From Macrolepiota albuminosa (Eukaryota; Basidiomycota; Agaricomycetes; Agaricales; Agaricaceae), in contig JAMWFC010000041.1 in NCBI GenBank assembly GCA_027475525.1, forward strand, positions 248,001-312,000: a stretch of DNA of 64,000 nucleotides. The letters run 5' to 3'. The notes under the pieces are model-generated. The model worked only from the letters and a program-made list of their open reading frames with translations, did not search any database and was not told the DNA's origin. Position numbers and translations under genes: made by a program. Shown in pieces: positions 42,374 through 52,460 of the stretch. Every line of letters starts with the position of its first letter. The stretch's first letter is position 1.

Positions 42374-44900
42374 GTGTATACCCCTTTTTTGGGGCTCCCG
42401 TCTTTGCAGGGCAATTGATAGCATAGTGGCCTGGCTGGCCACATGCAAAACAGGTCTCCGTCTTACCAGGTGGGTTGGCTGGCTTGAATTCCAGCCTTGG
42501 TTTAGGACATTCTCTGTCTGGCACCTGCTCTGGTCATGGGTGGCTTTGCCCTCAATTTGCCGCAGGAGTTTTGCATACCACAAGCTGTGTGTTGTGGTCA
42601 CAATCCAAGTTGGCCTTCTTGGCCAAGAAGGTCCCCACATGCTGACCCCATGAGGGTGCCCCAGCAGGCGGTAGTTGCCTGCTTCCCCCTTTGTGGCCAC
42701 TACAATGCTCATAGTGGTTAGCAGTCTTAAGGAACTGCTCATACCTGATAGCATATGCCACAAACTCTTCCACATCGTTGACCTCTGGAGACAGCCTGTC
42801 CTCACATATCAAATAGCGGCACATGTCTGCTGAAATACTATCCAAGAATGTTTTGAGCATTGTATATCTGTTTGAGTATACTGCCATGTTCTGGGCATGG
42901 TTGTTAAGGGTATCGTAGAACTCTTGTACTCCCAACTTTTCAGTATACTTGGCAGACTGGAAGTCCTGCCTTGCATCCTGTAATGTCAAGAGGTGCACAA
43001 ATCAATTGTACAGTCTTGTAAGGACTCCCTTGTTGATGTGCAATACTGCTTGTCAAAACCATCCCATGGCCTCTCTGGCCAAGAACTCAGGCAGAATGAA
43101 GATTTGTTCTCATTCCATACAGTCACCTCCATATAAGCACATGGCAAGGTGGGTACATATATCCATTGCCCAGTCCTCCAAGTTGCTGAACTTGGACATG
43201 TCTGTGTAGGTGTGAATGTGCCTACTATCTGCTTTACACAGCTTTACCCCATCTGGTAACCATAAGGTTACTCCCAGGGCATCATTGACTACTCAATGCA
43301 GGCGATTGTGCATGGGTTCACAATGCATCCTGATGGCCTCCCGCTAGCCCAGAAATCTAGTTGCTAAATCAGCAGCTTGGGGAAGTGACTTCCCTCATCC
43401 ATCCTGTGGCAGATGTCCTGAGCCTCCTTGACTGTGGGCATAATTGCCCTCATCTCAGGGAATCGACTTAGGGCATTCATCTTGGCTATTACCAGGAGCA
43501 TCACGTCTGGTGGCACCATCTCAATCAAGGAAGTCTCCTTGATCATGATCGTTGCGCCACCCTGGTTCTGAAGAAGCTTGATTCTCCTGGCCCTGCATTA
43601 TGAATTGAAAATGCATCTTGTCAATGGGCTTAGTGCCCTTGAATATAATGCCCTGATCATCAATGAGGGACTGTCCCTTAGTCCTGAGGTCGCCATTGCA
43701 CGTACGTTAATATGCGACTCTGTTACTCAACGTGTCTGCCATTGGCATGTGCAGCATCACAGATGCCTCACTCTCAACCTTAAACATGGTACTATCATGT
43801 CCATCCAAGCCTGACATCTCTGTCCTAAAGTCTTGGTTATGTATGTGTGGGGGCTTCTCACACCACCCTTGTCCTGCTGAAGTATAGAAGGTACTCACCA
43901 GTTTTACTTCAGGCACTTCCTGCACCCATGCTAGTGCTTCTACTAGCTCAACTCCAACATCTTGATTATGACATGCCAAGCATTCCTCAGATGTGTGGCT
44001 CCAGAGAGTCAACACCTCCAATTGTCTTGCAGCCTTCCATTGCAAATACATTTGCAGTTCTATAGTGAGAACTCTCACCATCAAATCAGTATATTTAGTA
44101 CTGAATACATTGGGCACTTTGTACCCTTGTCACCTAAGTGCTACTATATGCACTGAAGCATAGCGCTTGAGTCATGCCTGGGTGGTATATTTCATCACCT
44201 CTGGGTATAGATTCCAGAACACCCGCAAGTGCACAGTGTATGCAGTTTTCAACCACTGCTCCTCTGCTCCAGCATCGTTGTCACTAGATGACTCAATCAC
44301 CTTCTCCAAGAGCTTTGCAACCTCCAGGACTTCCTCCACTGCTGGTGTCCATGGGAAGCAATTTTTCATGCAGGCTACTTCAGGAATTGCAGCCTCCTCT
44401 AGTACCTCTTTTATGCAGCCTTTCACTATCCTGGTAGGCATTGAGCCTGCTGTGGCCCACCTGGTCCCACTACTCCAGCTTGGGGGAATAGGTCCCCCAG
44501 TCTGTACCGATGCCTTGGTGTTCCCTGAGGCATCCCAAGCACCTGTTGACTGCCAGCCTTCATTAGGAGGCCCTTTGAAAGCTAGCCGGCTGGACCATCA
44601 CAGTCCTCCTAGCAGCTGCATAACTGGAGTTAATCCCCCTGACATCTTGTCCCATGGCCGTAGCTGGCCATTCTGTTGTAAGCTCTCAGCTCTCCAGGCC
44701 TCGCTTTCATCTCCAGGCAGGTCGGTGCTCTGACCTTGGTCTTGAGCCTTGGGTCTTGACTGACCCACATTGGATGCTGGCACATCCTGAGTGTCTGCTG
44801 GGTCTCCCTGTATGTTGTGGACATTCCACCCACTGTCAGTGAAAACTGCAGGTATGAGATTACTCATCAATCCCCTGTTTGAAATTTGCATGGTGTGGCT
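42374..44900 (-). pseudogene. gag: Element C gag remnant
   Basis: Aligned to the gag of B and A. Recognisable pieces are the zinc-knuckle region near 42,420-42,470 (CFACGQPGHYA...C), the capsid-like region (42,552-42,998) and the N-terminal half (43,707-44,441). Many stops and changes of Arg or Pro codons arise from CpG loss. About 50 bp present in B near 20,140 are shortened here around 43,030. Confidence 0.85.
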
Positions 44901-44998
44901 GTGCAAGAAGCTCAAGAAGCTGATAGAGTTCTGTTAACAAACTCAGTGATTGACATCAGATGCTAGGCAATAGATCCTAGCTGGCAGATTCAAAAAAA

Positions 44999-45228
44999 TG
45001 TAACGAAGTTATAGCTTTTGTGAGCTTAGAATCACACTGCACAGAATCAGACCAGTCTGGTCTATTGACAATGTAGTGTAATACAAGAATAAGCTGCTTA
45101 ATAAGCAGCAAAGGTAAACTATTTATAATATATAAATATTAATATTATATTATAATAAATATAATATAATGTCAACTACAAGTAAGTAAAAGCTATGTGG
45201 CCAACGCTACATAGCGGACTACGCTACA
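44999..45228 (-). repeat. Element C 5' LTR
   Basis: 230 bp; on the plus strand it runs TGTAACGAAGTTATAGC to ACTACGCTACA. It retains the GCAGC hairpin and the A/T-rich inverted repeat but is clearly diverged from the LTRs of A and B. The partner LTR lies outside the window. Confidence 0.9.
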
Positions 45229-45417
45229 TTTGCACAGTTGTTTAGTTAGTCAATTTTCAAGTTTTTAAGGTTTTGTTGTACTGTACAGTTGTTTCCCATG
45301 CTTCAGAAGCCCCAGAAGCATCCAACCCTGGCATAGGAAATCTCTAGACTTGTTCTCTTTGGATCTCCCTCTGCCAGCTGTGTGACTGAGTCACAGCCTC
45401 TAGAGGTTGCCCTTACA
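45229..45417 (+). repeat. Old, truncated D-family LTR
   Basis: Diverged 3' half of a D LTR: ACTGTACAGT, then AGACTTGTTCTCTTTGGAT (self-priming segment conserved at 45,346-45,356) and the terminal GTTGCCCTTACA ending at 45,417. Only one copy of the TTTGGATTTCCC block is present, whereas D has two. It abuts element C, which appears to have inserted into it. Confidence 0.75.
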
Positions 45418-47257
45418 GTTAGAGTATTTGCTTAAAGAATGCATGAGCAAAGGCATTGAGTATGCAATCAATAGACCTCACACATAAGGATTGTATTTTG
45501 TGATTCTTGTCTGAAAGGCCCTGGAATACATTATATTAATTCTGTGCTTTCATCTAGATAGCTTTTCAACTATTATTCACAGACAAGTGACACCTGATCA
45601 GATCTTGACAGAAAGAGTGCTCTCCTTGAACAAGTCAAAATAAGGTGACCATCTTTCTCTAATGTATTTTTGCAAGACAATGCTTGCTAATTGCTTTCAA
45701 AAATAGACTAGATCAAGATGCACTCAAATACTGATTATTTAGAAAGACTCATCTGACACAGAGAAGTATCCATATCTTGAGTAAGGATTAGTTGCAAGAG
45801 CACCAAACTGGTCTCTGTTGGGCACAATAAAAATGCTGTCTATAGAGATTTCAGAAGGATTACCTGGAGAAGCAAAGAATTCAGACAACCTAAGTTCCAC
45901 AAATAAGATGTTTTCACTTTCAACATTTGTATTGACCATGAAAATTCTTCAATCAAGATTGGCACCAACAAAGAAATCAACTTTTAAGATGAAGTAATAT
46001 ATCATTACATTTAATTTCTTTCTAAATTTTTTGCATTAAAATATTCAAAGAACTTTTTGAATGTTACATGGCAGAACATTGTGAAAGGACACCAAAAACA
46101 ATCAAACCATTGGCCCTTATTGTTATTACATTGTTTTTGACAATGACAATGAAAAAGCATATTAAAAAGTAATTTCAAAGAAATTAAAGAAATATTTGTA
46201 GATCTGATTCAATACTTTTTCTTTTTTCCTTATGGATGTATTCTTCTTGACATTAAAATATTCTTTCAACTTCACTGCCCAAAATTATTTATGGTCCGCA
46301 TGACAAAGCTGTCAATTGGCATATTTTTCTCGATGTTTTTTTAGCAAATTAACCAATTTTTTGGGTCCAAATTCATAAAATTCAAGAAATACAAGAAAGT
46401 GCTTGTAAAATCAAAGGAGAATGTCTAAAGGAGTGTATTCTGACTATTTTCTGGGGCCACAACTGATTGTAGGAGGCTACCTAATTGGGTCAAAAAAGTG
46501 GGTCGTGTTTTGCTATTCACAACTGTATTAACAACCATGGCAGCCTGTGGGCCGAGTGTCAGTTCTGTGAACTAGCCCTCGCCCATCATACATTTCCCAA
46601 ATACTATTGCACACCCATAGTTCCCTTCAGTCAGACAAAAATCCTCTCCTCATCAATAATACATTATTAGCACTAGTAACTTCATAGGAAGATGTATATA
46701 CAATACTGATACACTTCCAACTTAGTCCAAGGCTGAAATGAGGGTTTATTATAGAGTGCATGGCAAAGCGGAGTTTGAATACTTCCTTCTCAAATCATCC
46801 ATAACGACCTGAACTACCGCTTTTATTTGTCTGTGCTGGTTCGGAGGGCCGTGTATATCCATCCATCTTAGGGTTCAGTCGTATCGGCAGCCAAAGTTGC
46901 ATGTGTGGATCCCAGTATACTCCAGTGCTTTGTACCCAAGCATCAAGCCTGTTGTCCCAGTATGCAGCCTGGTGTGCCGTCTCCGGATAGTGCTGGTCTG
47001 GACAGTTTTACATGTATCTCAGGTTGTGGGACTATTGAAAACAATCAAGACATACTGGGAATCATAGCAATGACTCTATCGAGTTGATGTTGGGAGAGAT
47101 AAACTGGTGAGGAAGCGACCTCATGGATTACAGGTCGTGAATTTGGTGCAAATTGGCAAAAGCGTTGTAGACCGACGAAGGTTGCATCAGGAATGTAATT
47201 GAACTTGCGAGCAATATCTCCCAACTCCATCATGGACATTGTAATTCCATGTACCTC
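45418..47257. other. AT-rich host intergenic region
   Basis: About 1.8 kb, strongly A/T-rich up to about 46,450. Only short unrelated open frames occur (for example 45,739-45,939 minus, 46,485-46,670 plus, 47,045-47,239 minus), none with a recognisable domain. No LTR, tRNA or promoter was identified. Confidence 0.5.
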
Positions 47258-47617
47258 TCAGGGTAGTTTAGTTGTAAGGTACGTGAAGTAATTTCCATCA
47301 TCAAGAAAGATTGTCATATATTCCACGTCTGGCCCACCAACTGTGTCGGCGTCAGTTCTTCTCCAGCATACCTCTGGAGCAATGATCGACTTACCTCCAA
47401 CACAATCAGCTGAATAGTACCTAAGTGCTACCTTACCCACTCTTCCGGCTCTGATTTTGTTCTGTTTTATGATGCCATAGTATTCCGCACATGCAACAAT
47501 TAGATCGAAAGTCGAGGAGTTCGACACTACTCCAGCTGTTAGAGGAGCAGAAAAGGAAGTAGGGATGAGAGAGAGGGATAAAAGTAACAGGAATAAGCAG
47601 AAACAATTGAGGTGCAT
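47258..47617 (-). CDS. Small putative secreted protein
   Basis: 119 residues. The N-terminus is a clear signal peptide (hydrophobic MHLNCFCLFLLLLSLSLIPT, small residues SFSA before the probable cleavage). The mature part contains several cysteines (IVACAEYYG, ADCVGG, PEVCWRRT) and no recognised domain. Small, cysteine-containing and secreted is the profile of fungal effectors or surface proteins, but no role can be assigned. A further open segment at 47,045-47,239 could belong to it only if spliced; no convincing junction was found. The start is the first ATG of the frame and lies about 75 bp from an A/T-rich upstream region. Confidence 0.55.
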   Translation of the reverse strand: MHLNCFCLFLLLLSLSLIPTSFSAPLTAGVVSNSSTFDLIVACAEYYGIIKQNKIRAGRVGKVALRYYSADCVGGKSIIAPEVCWRRTDADTVGGPDVEYMTIFLDDGNYFTYLTTKLP

Positions 47618-49262
47618 AATGTTGAACAGGCCAGCTGTGAGTGAAACCTATTGATTATTGCCCCTACTTAAAGGTTGGTGTGTAGGCATATTTCTGTTCC
47701 CGATACTACTTATCTGCAATCCCTTCTGATATTTGAATTTTCGACCCTTGATTTCAACATGATGGGCTCAATCCGCTGTAGTACTTGGTAGAAGTATTAC
47801 TTGATAGTTCTGGGGCTTGCTAGTATAGAATATGACCTTGAATTCACACTGATTTTGACGGTGAAAGAGATAATTATGATCTTGAATGCGTTTAATAATT
47901 TTGCAAAACGCCGAGGTTTTGAGGAATTATAATATTGAATGAGAATAATAATATTCCCACAAGTCGAGGTTTCTTAACAAACTCCGGCCTAAGCGATTCA
48001 CTCCCTGGGAATCACCGAGCCTTTGCCTATCAATTGCCTGTCTATTCTCTACTAAACTTGGGCTATTTATACTGTTTTTCTGGTGCACAGACCACTATCT
48101 ACATATGACTCTTTGTCGGAAACTCTCCAACTTCCAGAACGTATTTGATAGTCCAATTTCCCTTTTGGGAGGCCTGTTTCAGTGCCACCCGTTCCACCAT
48201 TCAACTTCTTGTTCCGCCATTCTTCCGGATGTTTCGGATTGCCACTTCCCCATTTGCTTGAGCTCCATTTAGCATGATCTCCTTCATAGATCCTTCTTTC
48301 CTCTTTTAGCGCCTCCCTGCATCCCCTACTTCTTTCCTTTTCCCCTCCTTGTTGTCAAATCGAACATTGACTGATTTGACGATGAAATTGAGAATTATAA
48401 TATTGAATGAATATAATAATTTCCCAATTTCATCCTATTCCGTCCATTGCCGAACATTGACTGATTTGATGATGAAATTGAGGAATTATAATATTGAATG
48501 AGAATAATAATTCCCCAATTCCATCCTATTCCGTCCACTCTGCCAGCTTCCATGCTTCCCCTCCCCATTACAGTGGTTAGACTATTGTTGAGCTGATAGT
48601 TTGAACTGGTTCCTGCCTGTTGTTCTGTACTTTTCTGTGTATTTGTTGGGATGTTTTCGGAGATGGTTATTTGTTGAGACTGCTACCAGGAGGCTTACAG
48701 TTTTCAGCCCATATTTAAATGTTTATTTTGACTTCTGGTGCATGGTGTGTCCCTGACTGCTGGTACAGCGTCGTATCACCGCTGGTGTCCGTGCGCAGTA
48801 CTTGGGCATGTCCAAGCCTGCAGTTGAACATGTTGAACAGGGCTTTCTTGATGCCAAACATGAGGTAGGCGCTGAATATATGTAGGTCGTAACAATAAAG
48901 CTGCTCCATGACCTAGAGCGCTGCATTGCTGACAACTTTCGCTTTATCCATGTCTTGGCATGGTTGCGACGGAGTGTGGATGGAGATGATTTGATTGCGA
49001 AGGACGATGATGTGAAACGTCAAGGAGAGAAAAATACCGCATGTGATTTCTTTAAAATGATGGGGGTCGACTATACAGCTTACACAGAGTTGCAACCGCT
49101 TAAGGTGCCAATGATGCTGCTTGATTGATACTATGTGGACTTGAACCCTATCAACACATGGTGTAGATTGGACCAAGGGTCGGTTACTGATTGTGATAAG
49201 TAACATTGTTTAACGATTCCAGGAATTACAATTGAAATAAAGGGGGATTTCTTTCCATCAGT
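47618..49262. other. Host intergenic region with short repeats
   Basis: No supported gene. The core GAATTATAATATTGAATGA occurs at 47,924, 48,392 and 48,483. The block 49,062-49,112 is repeated at 56,885-56,935 ahead of the second F-box-like gene. Open frames at 48,715-49,206 (minus) have no recognisable content. Confidence 0.5.
48361..48540. repeat. Two diverged tandem copies of a 90-bp unit
   Basis: 48,361-48,450 and 48,451-48,540 both start CGAACATTGACTGATTTGA and end with CCTATTCCGTCCA. They differ at several positions, so unlike the exact 77-bp artefacts this is a genuine old duplication. A third partial copy of the A/T core is at 47,921-47,960. Confidence 0.75.
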
Positions 49263-49326
49263 GATCATGGTGAGTGACTGAGTTTATTCAACATTGTGAC
49301 AAAATCACCTCAAAACTGTAAAGAGT

Positions 49327-50671
49327 ATGATGACAACACAAGGAACTTCTCTTCCATACAACCTTCAGGATCAAATTATTGGCCATCTACGGGAGGATCC
49401 CAAGTCTCTCGCTGTTTGCAGTCTCGTGTCATTACTATGGTCTGAACTCGCCCAGATGCTTCTCTTTTCGCGCTCAGAGGCACAGATTGCATACCGTACT
49501 TCTGAAGAAGAGGAGAGAGTGACCGAGTTGATCGCACTTCTTGAGGCACCCAATTCCTGTCTCGGGCAGTATATTCATCACGTCTCCATTGACGGATCTG
49601 ACAACTTCTTTGTTATTGTTGACACAAGGGCTTACCAGCCAGGCTATAACATGGTTTTCTCTGCATTACGACATATCGTTCCTTGATTGCCCCGCATCGA
49701 CACCTTGAAAATCAGAGTGCTTACCTGGTGTTGTGTTTCCCGTGATGCACAGATACAGATTGGCACTATGTCTGAGGTCAAGTCTCTTAGTTGGTCGCGC
49801 ATCCATGTCGATCGGGTGGATGACTTCTTCCAATTCTCAATCAAAAATTTCCCCAAACTTGAAGAATTTCAAGTTTTGGAGCTTGGAGCGAAAGAAGTTC
49901 CAACATTCAGTCCAACCATGTTCTTTCCATATATGAATAGGTTTATGTCATTGTGCAAGCTGGTCATCCTCATAAAAGAGTCAACAGTGCCCCTCGTTCT
50001 TGCGTTAACCAACAACATTATTTCCGTACAAAATATCAACACGCTTGATATAAAACTCTACAAAATGGCTTTCTTTGGTCACGTTGACTCCCTATTGAAA
50101 GCTATCGGGCCAACTCTCACTACACTCACAATTTGGCTCCACTTTAACTATAGGAACTTTGAAGGTATGTAGTACAATTTGAACCTGTGCATTTATTAAG
50201 TGTGTGATTCACCCGGAATCTCCTTTAGAGTCTTTAAACTTTTCCATGCATATAGCCCCATTTTCTCTCAGCATGAATGTCAATCTCCGGAAATTGTATC
50301 TAATCAGCGACTCTTATCTGTCGGACCTTCTGTACTGGAAGCAAATTCTTCTGTCAAATACAGACATACGAGAACTCATAGAAATCTGCCTCAAGTTCTC
50401 CTACCTTGGTTCCTCCAAAGAGAGTTATCTAAACACTCATCTCAACTTTTCAGTCTTGGAAGATGCCTTAATGGTACAAAGGCTGCACCGTGTGAGGGTG
50501 ATGTTTGAATGCTACACGATAGACGCACCCAGGCTCTTTGAGGCGATTATACGATCTACATGGGAACTTGCAAAGCATGTACAGCTGTCAGTGGTGTCTG
50601 AATGCTGGGATGCTAAAAACCCTTACCACCCCGACCCATCTGCCCCCCCAATTGTGTTAATAAGGAGTTAA
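49327..50671 (+). pseudogene. F-box-like gene, broken copy
   Basis: Paralogue of 57,282-58,566. Exon 1 runs from ATG 49,327 (aligned to ATG 49,330) to 50,164, a 64-bp GT-AG intron follows at 50,165-50,228, and exon 2 starts at 50,229. A TGA at 49,684-49,686 replaces CGA in the intact copy after residue 119. The normal stop is also lost, so the last frame runs to 50,671. The F-box-like N-terminus (LPYNLQDQIIGHLREDPKSL, CSLVSLLWSELAQMLLF) is preserved. Probably inactive unless read through. Confidence 0.8.
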
Positions 50672-51158
50672 AATAACTTTATACAAACGATTAGCTTCAG
50701 TCAACATCGCCAAGGGTCCGAGTACTGCCATATTCTACTTCCACCTCTTTAAGATTGTTTGTGAAGCTTTGATGAGCTGGTCATCATCACCAAGTGACCA
50801 CCTGCATCCCGTCTTGTCTCGTTGTTCCTAACTATTTCTGTGTATTGTGGCGTGGTTTGACTTGGGATGATTGTACTTATGGTAACAAGTAAAATCGATA
50901 GTCTGAGTAATGTCTTGATCTCTTGACAACTCTTTTGCATGTTCCATGGGTAAGCACTGCCTGCCGTGCTCTGCAACTGCAAAGAGCCGTCAAGCCGGTA
51001 TCCAAGTTTGAGTCATAAAATATGGCTGACAGTCAATTCAATCTGAAGTAGAAGTACTTTGAAAAATGACCATGGAAGTACTTCTGTAGCATACTAGGCT
51101 AAGTAAGTATTTGACCTTGTTGTCTCTCCTGAATGATTTGACGATAATCTCTTTCATC
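50672..51158. other. Duplicated intergenic spacer
   Basis: Homologous to 58,567-59,106, between the F-box-like gene and pyrophosphatase. Both copies share the same layout with small indels. No further gene seen. Confidence 0.6.
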
Positions 51159-51366
51159 ATGTCAAAAGGCCTCAGTAGGTGACCGCATTATTTTTCATAA
51201 AACCCACCAACTCACCAACTCAATGTGTGGCGATTTTCCAAAAAGTTGTCGTGACCAGGAACGCAAACAAGTTGAAAGAAGTGAAAGCTATACTATCTGA
51301 AGGTGGTCACCTGATTGACACTGGCTCGCAGAGTCTAGATAGAGCGTATCGATTCTCTACAACGCA
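51159..51366 (+). pseudogene. Truncated ITP pyrophosphatase fragment
   Basis: Starts ATGTCAAAAGGCCTCA, then an intron (donor GTAGGT) and an exon encoding [20 protein letters not shown]. It corresponds to exons 1-2 of the intact gene at 59,107-59,979 and stops at the duplication end. The substrate-binding TGN motif is changed to TRN. There is no downstream part, so it cannot encode the enzyme. Confidence 0.8.
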
Positions 51367-51478
51367 CAGCTGACAATCAACCCTGACTCTGCATGCAGTT
51401 TCACTTTGAAGCTTGCCTACATTCCTTTTCTCGCTTTTCGTTGTTCTCATATCCTACTATAAGCTTTCAGCTGCCAAC

Positions 51479-52460
51479 ATGCCCACATTAAATGTTGTGT
51501 GAACCGCAAACGCCGCATTCAAACCTAGTTACATACCTGTGGCCATATTTATGGGGGGAACTTCTGGGATCGGCCAAGGCCTTGCAGAGGCATTCACCAG
51601 ACACACCAAGGGAAACGCGCACATCATCCTAATTGGCCACAATCGTGCCGCGGCAGAGTCAATCATTGCCCAGTTCCCTAAACCCACAGACTCCACCGAG
51701 TATATGCACAAGTTCGTGCAATGTGACATGTCACACATGAAGAATGTTGAGTCCGTGACAAAGGAGCTTCTTGCACGGGTGCCAAAGATCAATTTTTAGG
51801 TCATGAGCCCAGATATCCTGATGATGAAGGGGAGGGATGAGACGGAGGAAGAGATCAACACCAAGCTTGCGGTTCACTACTATGCATGGTGGAATTTCAT
51901 AAACCGTCTTGTTTCCGCACTGGTGAAAGCAAAAGAGGCTGGAGAAGATGCCTCTATCCTCACCACTGGGAAGGGTAGTGACATCGATCTCAACGACCTT
52001 GGTCTCAAAAAAGACATTCTTCATCACAAACGCTGTGTTAACCACACCTACGTACAACGATCTCATGCTCCAGATAATGAGTTACATCTTACCCATACTT
52101 TCATTGCTCAAATTCTCCAAACAGGAATATTCCAAGAAATACCCTAATCTGACCTTCGTCCACTCATATCCTGAATTCGTTAGATCATCCCTGATGTCCT
52201 CTTCTGAATCAACAATTCTTAAAATAGCATCTCTCATCGTAATGAACCTCTTCTGCCCATTCTCCATGAACATCCAAGATTGTGGCGAATACATGTTGTA
52301 TGGTCTTTTGAGCAGCAAGGAAGGATTCTACTGCGTCGGCTCTCAAGAAGAGGACTTGGGTATGAACAGATACTTCGGATCAGAAGAAGCTAGGAAGAAG
52401 TTGTGGGAGTGTCAAGGTGACAGAGGTACAATTGTTATTTCTTACATCTCAGCTATATAA
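51479..52460 (+). pseudogene. Short-chain dehydrogenase/reductase pseudogene
   Basis: From ATG 51,479. The Rossmann glycine motif is intact (FMGGTSGIGQGLAEAFTR), and the segments NKxF-type KINF, DIDLNDLGLKKD and TTPTYNDLMLQ are typical of a fungal SDR family with an N-terminal NAD(P) fold. The frame is broken by TGA at 51,500-51,502 (CGA-type change), TAG at 51,797-51,799, and a frameshift near 52,015-52,040, after which homology resumes in another frame (LTFVHSYPEFVRSSLMSSSE). The Y-x3-K catalytic pair is not recognisable. Some late breaks could be introns. Confidence 0.65.

Larger units (their letters stand above)
42374..45228 (-). mobile_element. Element C, 5' part with LTR
   Basis: Continuation of C beyond the insertion of E: gag region (42,374-44,900) and 5' LTR (44,999-45,228). 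It is colinear with B from about 19,390 to 22,732. CpG is nearly absent where B has it, and TG/CA replace it on both strands, the signature of an old methylated copy. The right flank is an old D-family LTR. Confidence 0.92.
49263..51366 (+). repeat. Segmental duplication, left copy
   Basis: Matches 57,218-59,306 in the same orientation, from the F-box-like gene promoter through the first two exons of ITP pyrophosphatase. The left copy holds a broken F-box-like gene and a truncated pyrophosphatase, and the right copy holds intact versions. The left copy was therefore probably derived from the right, ending at ACAACGCA (51,366). Confidence 0.85.

Noticed and set aside
47045..47239. Second exon of the secreted protein
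   Set aside because: No GT-AG pair gives a joined frame of reasonable length; it may be chance.
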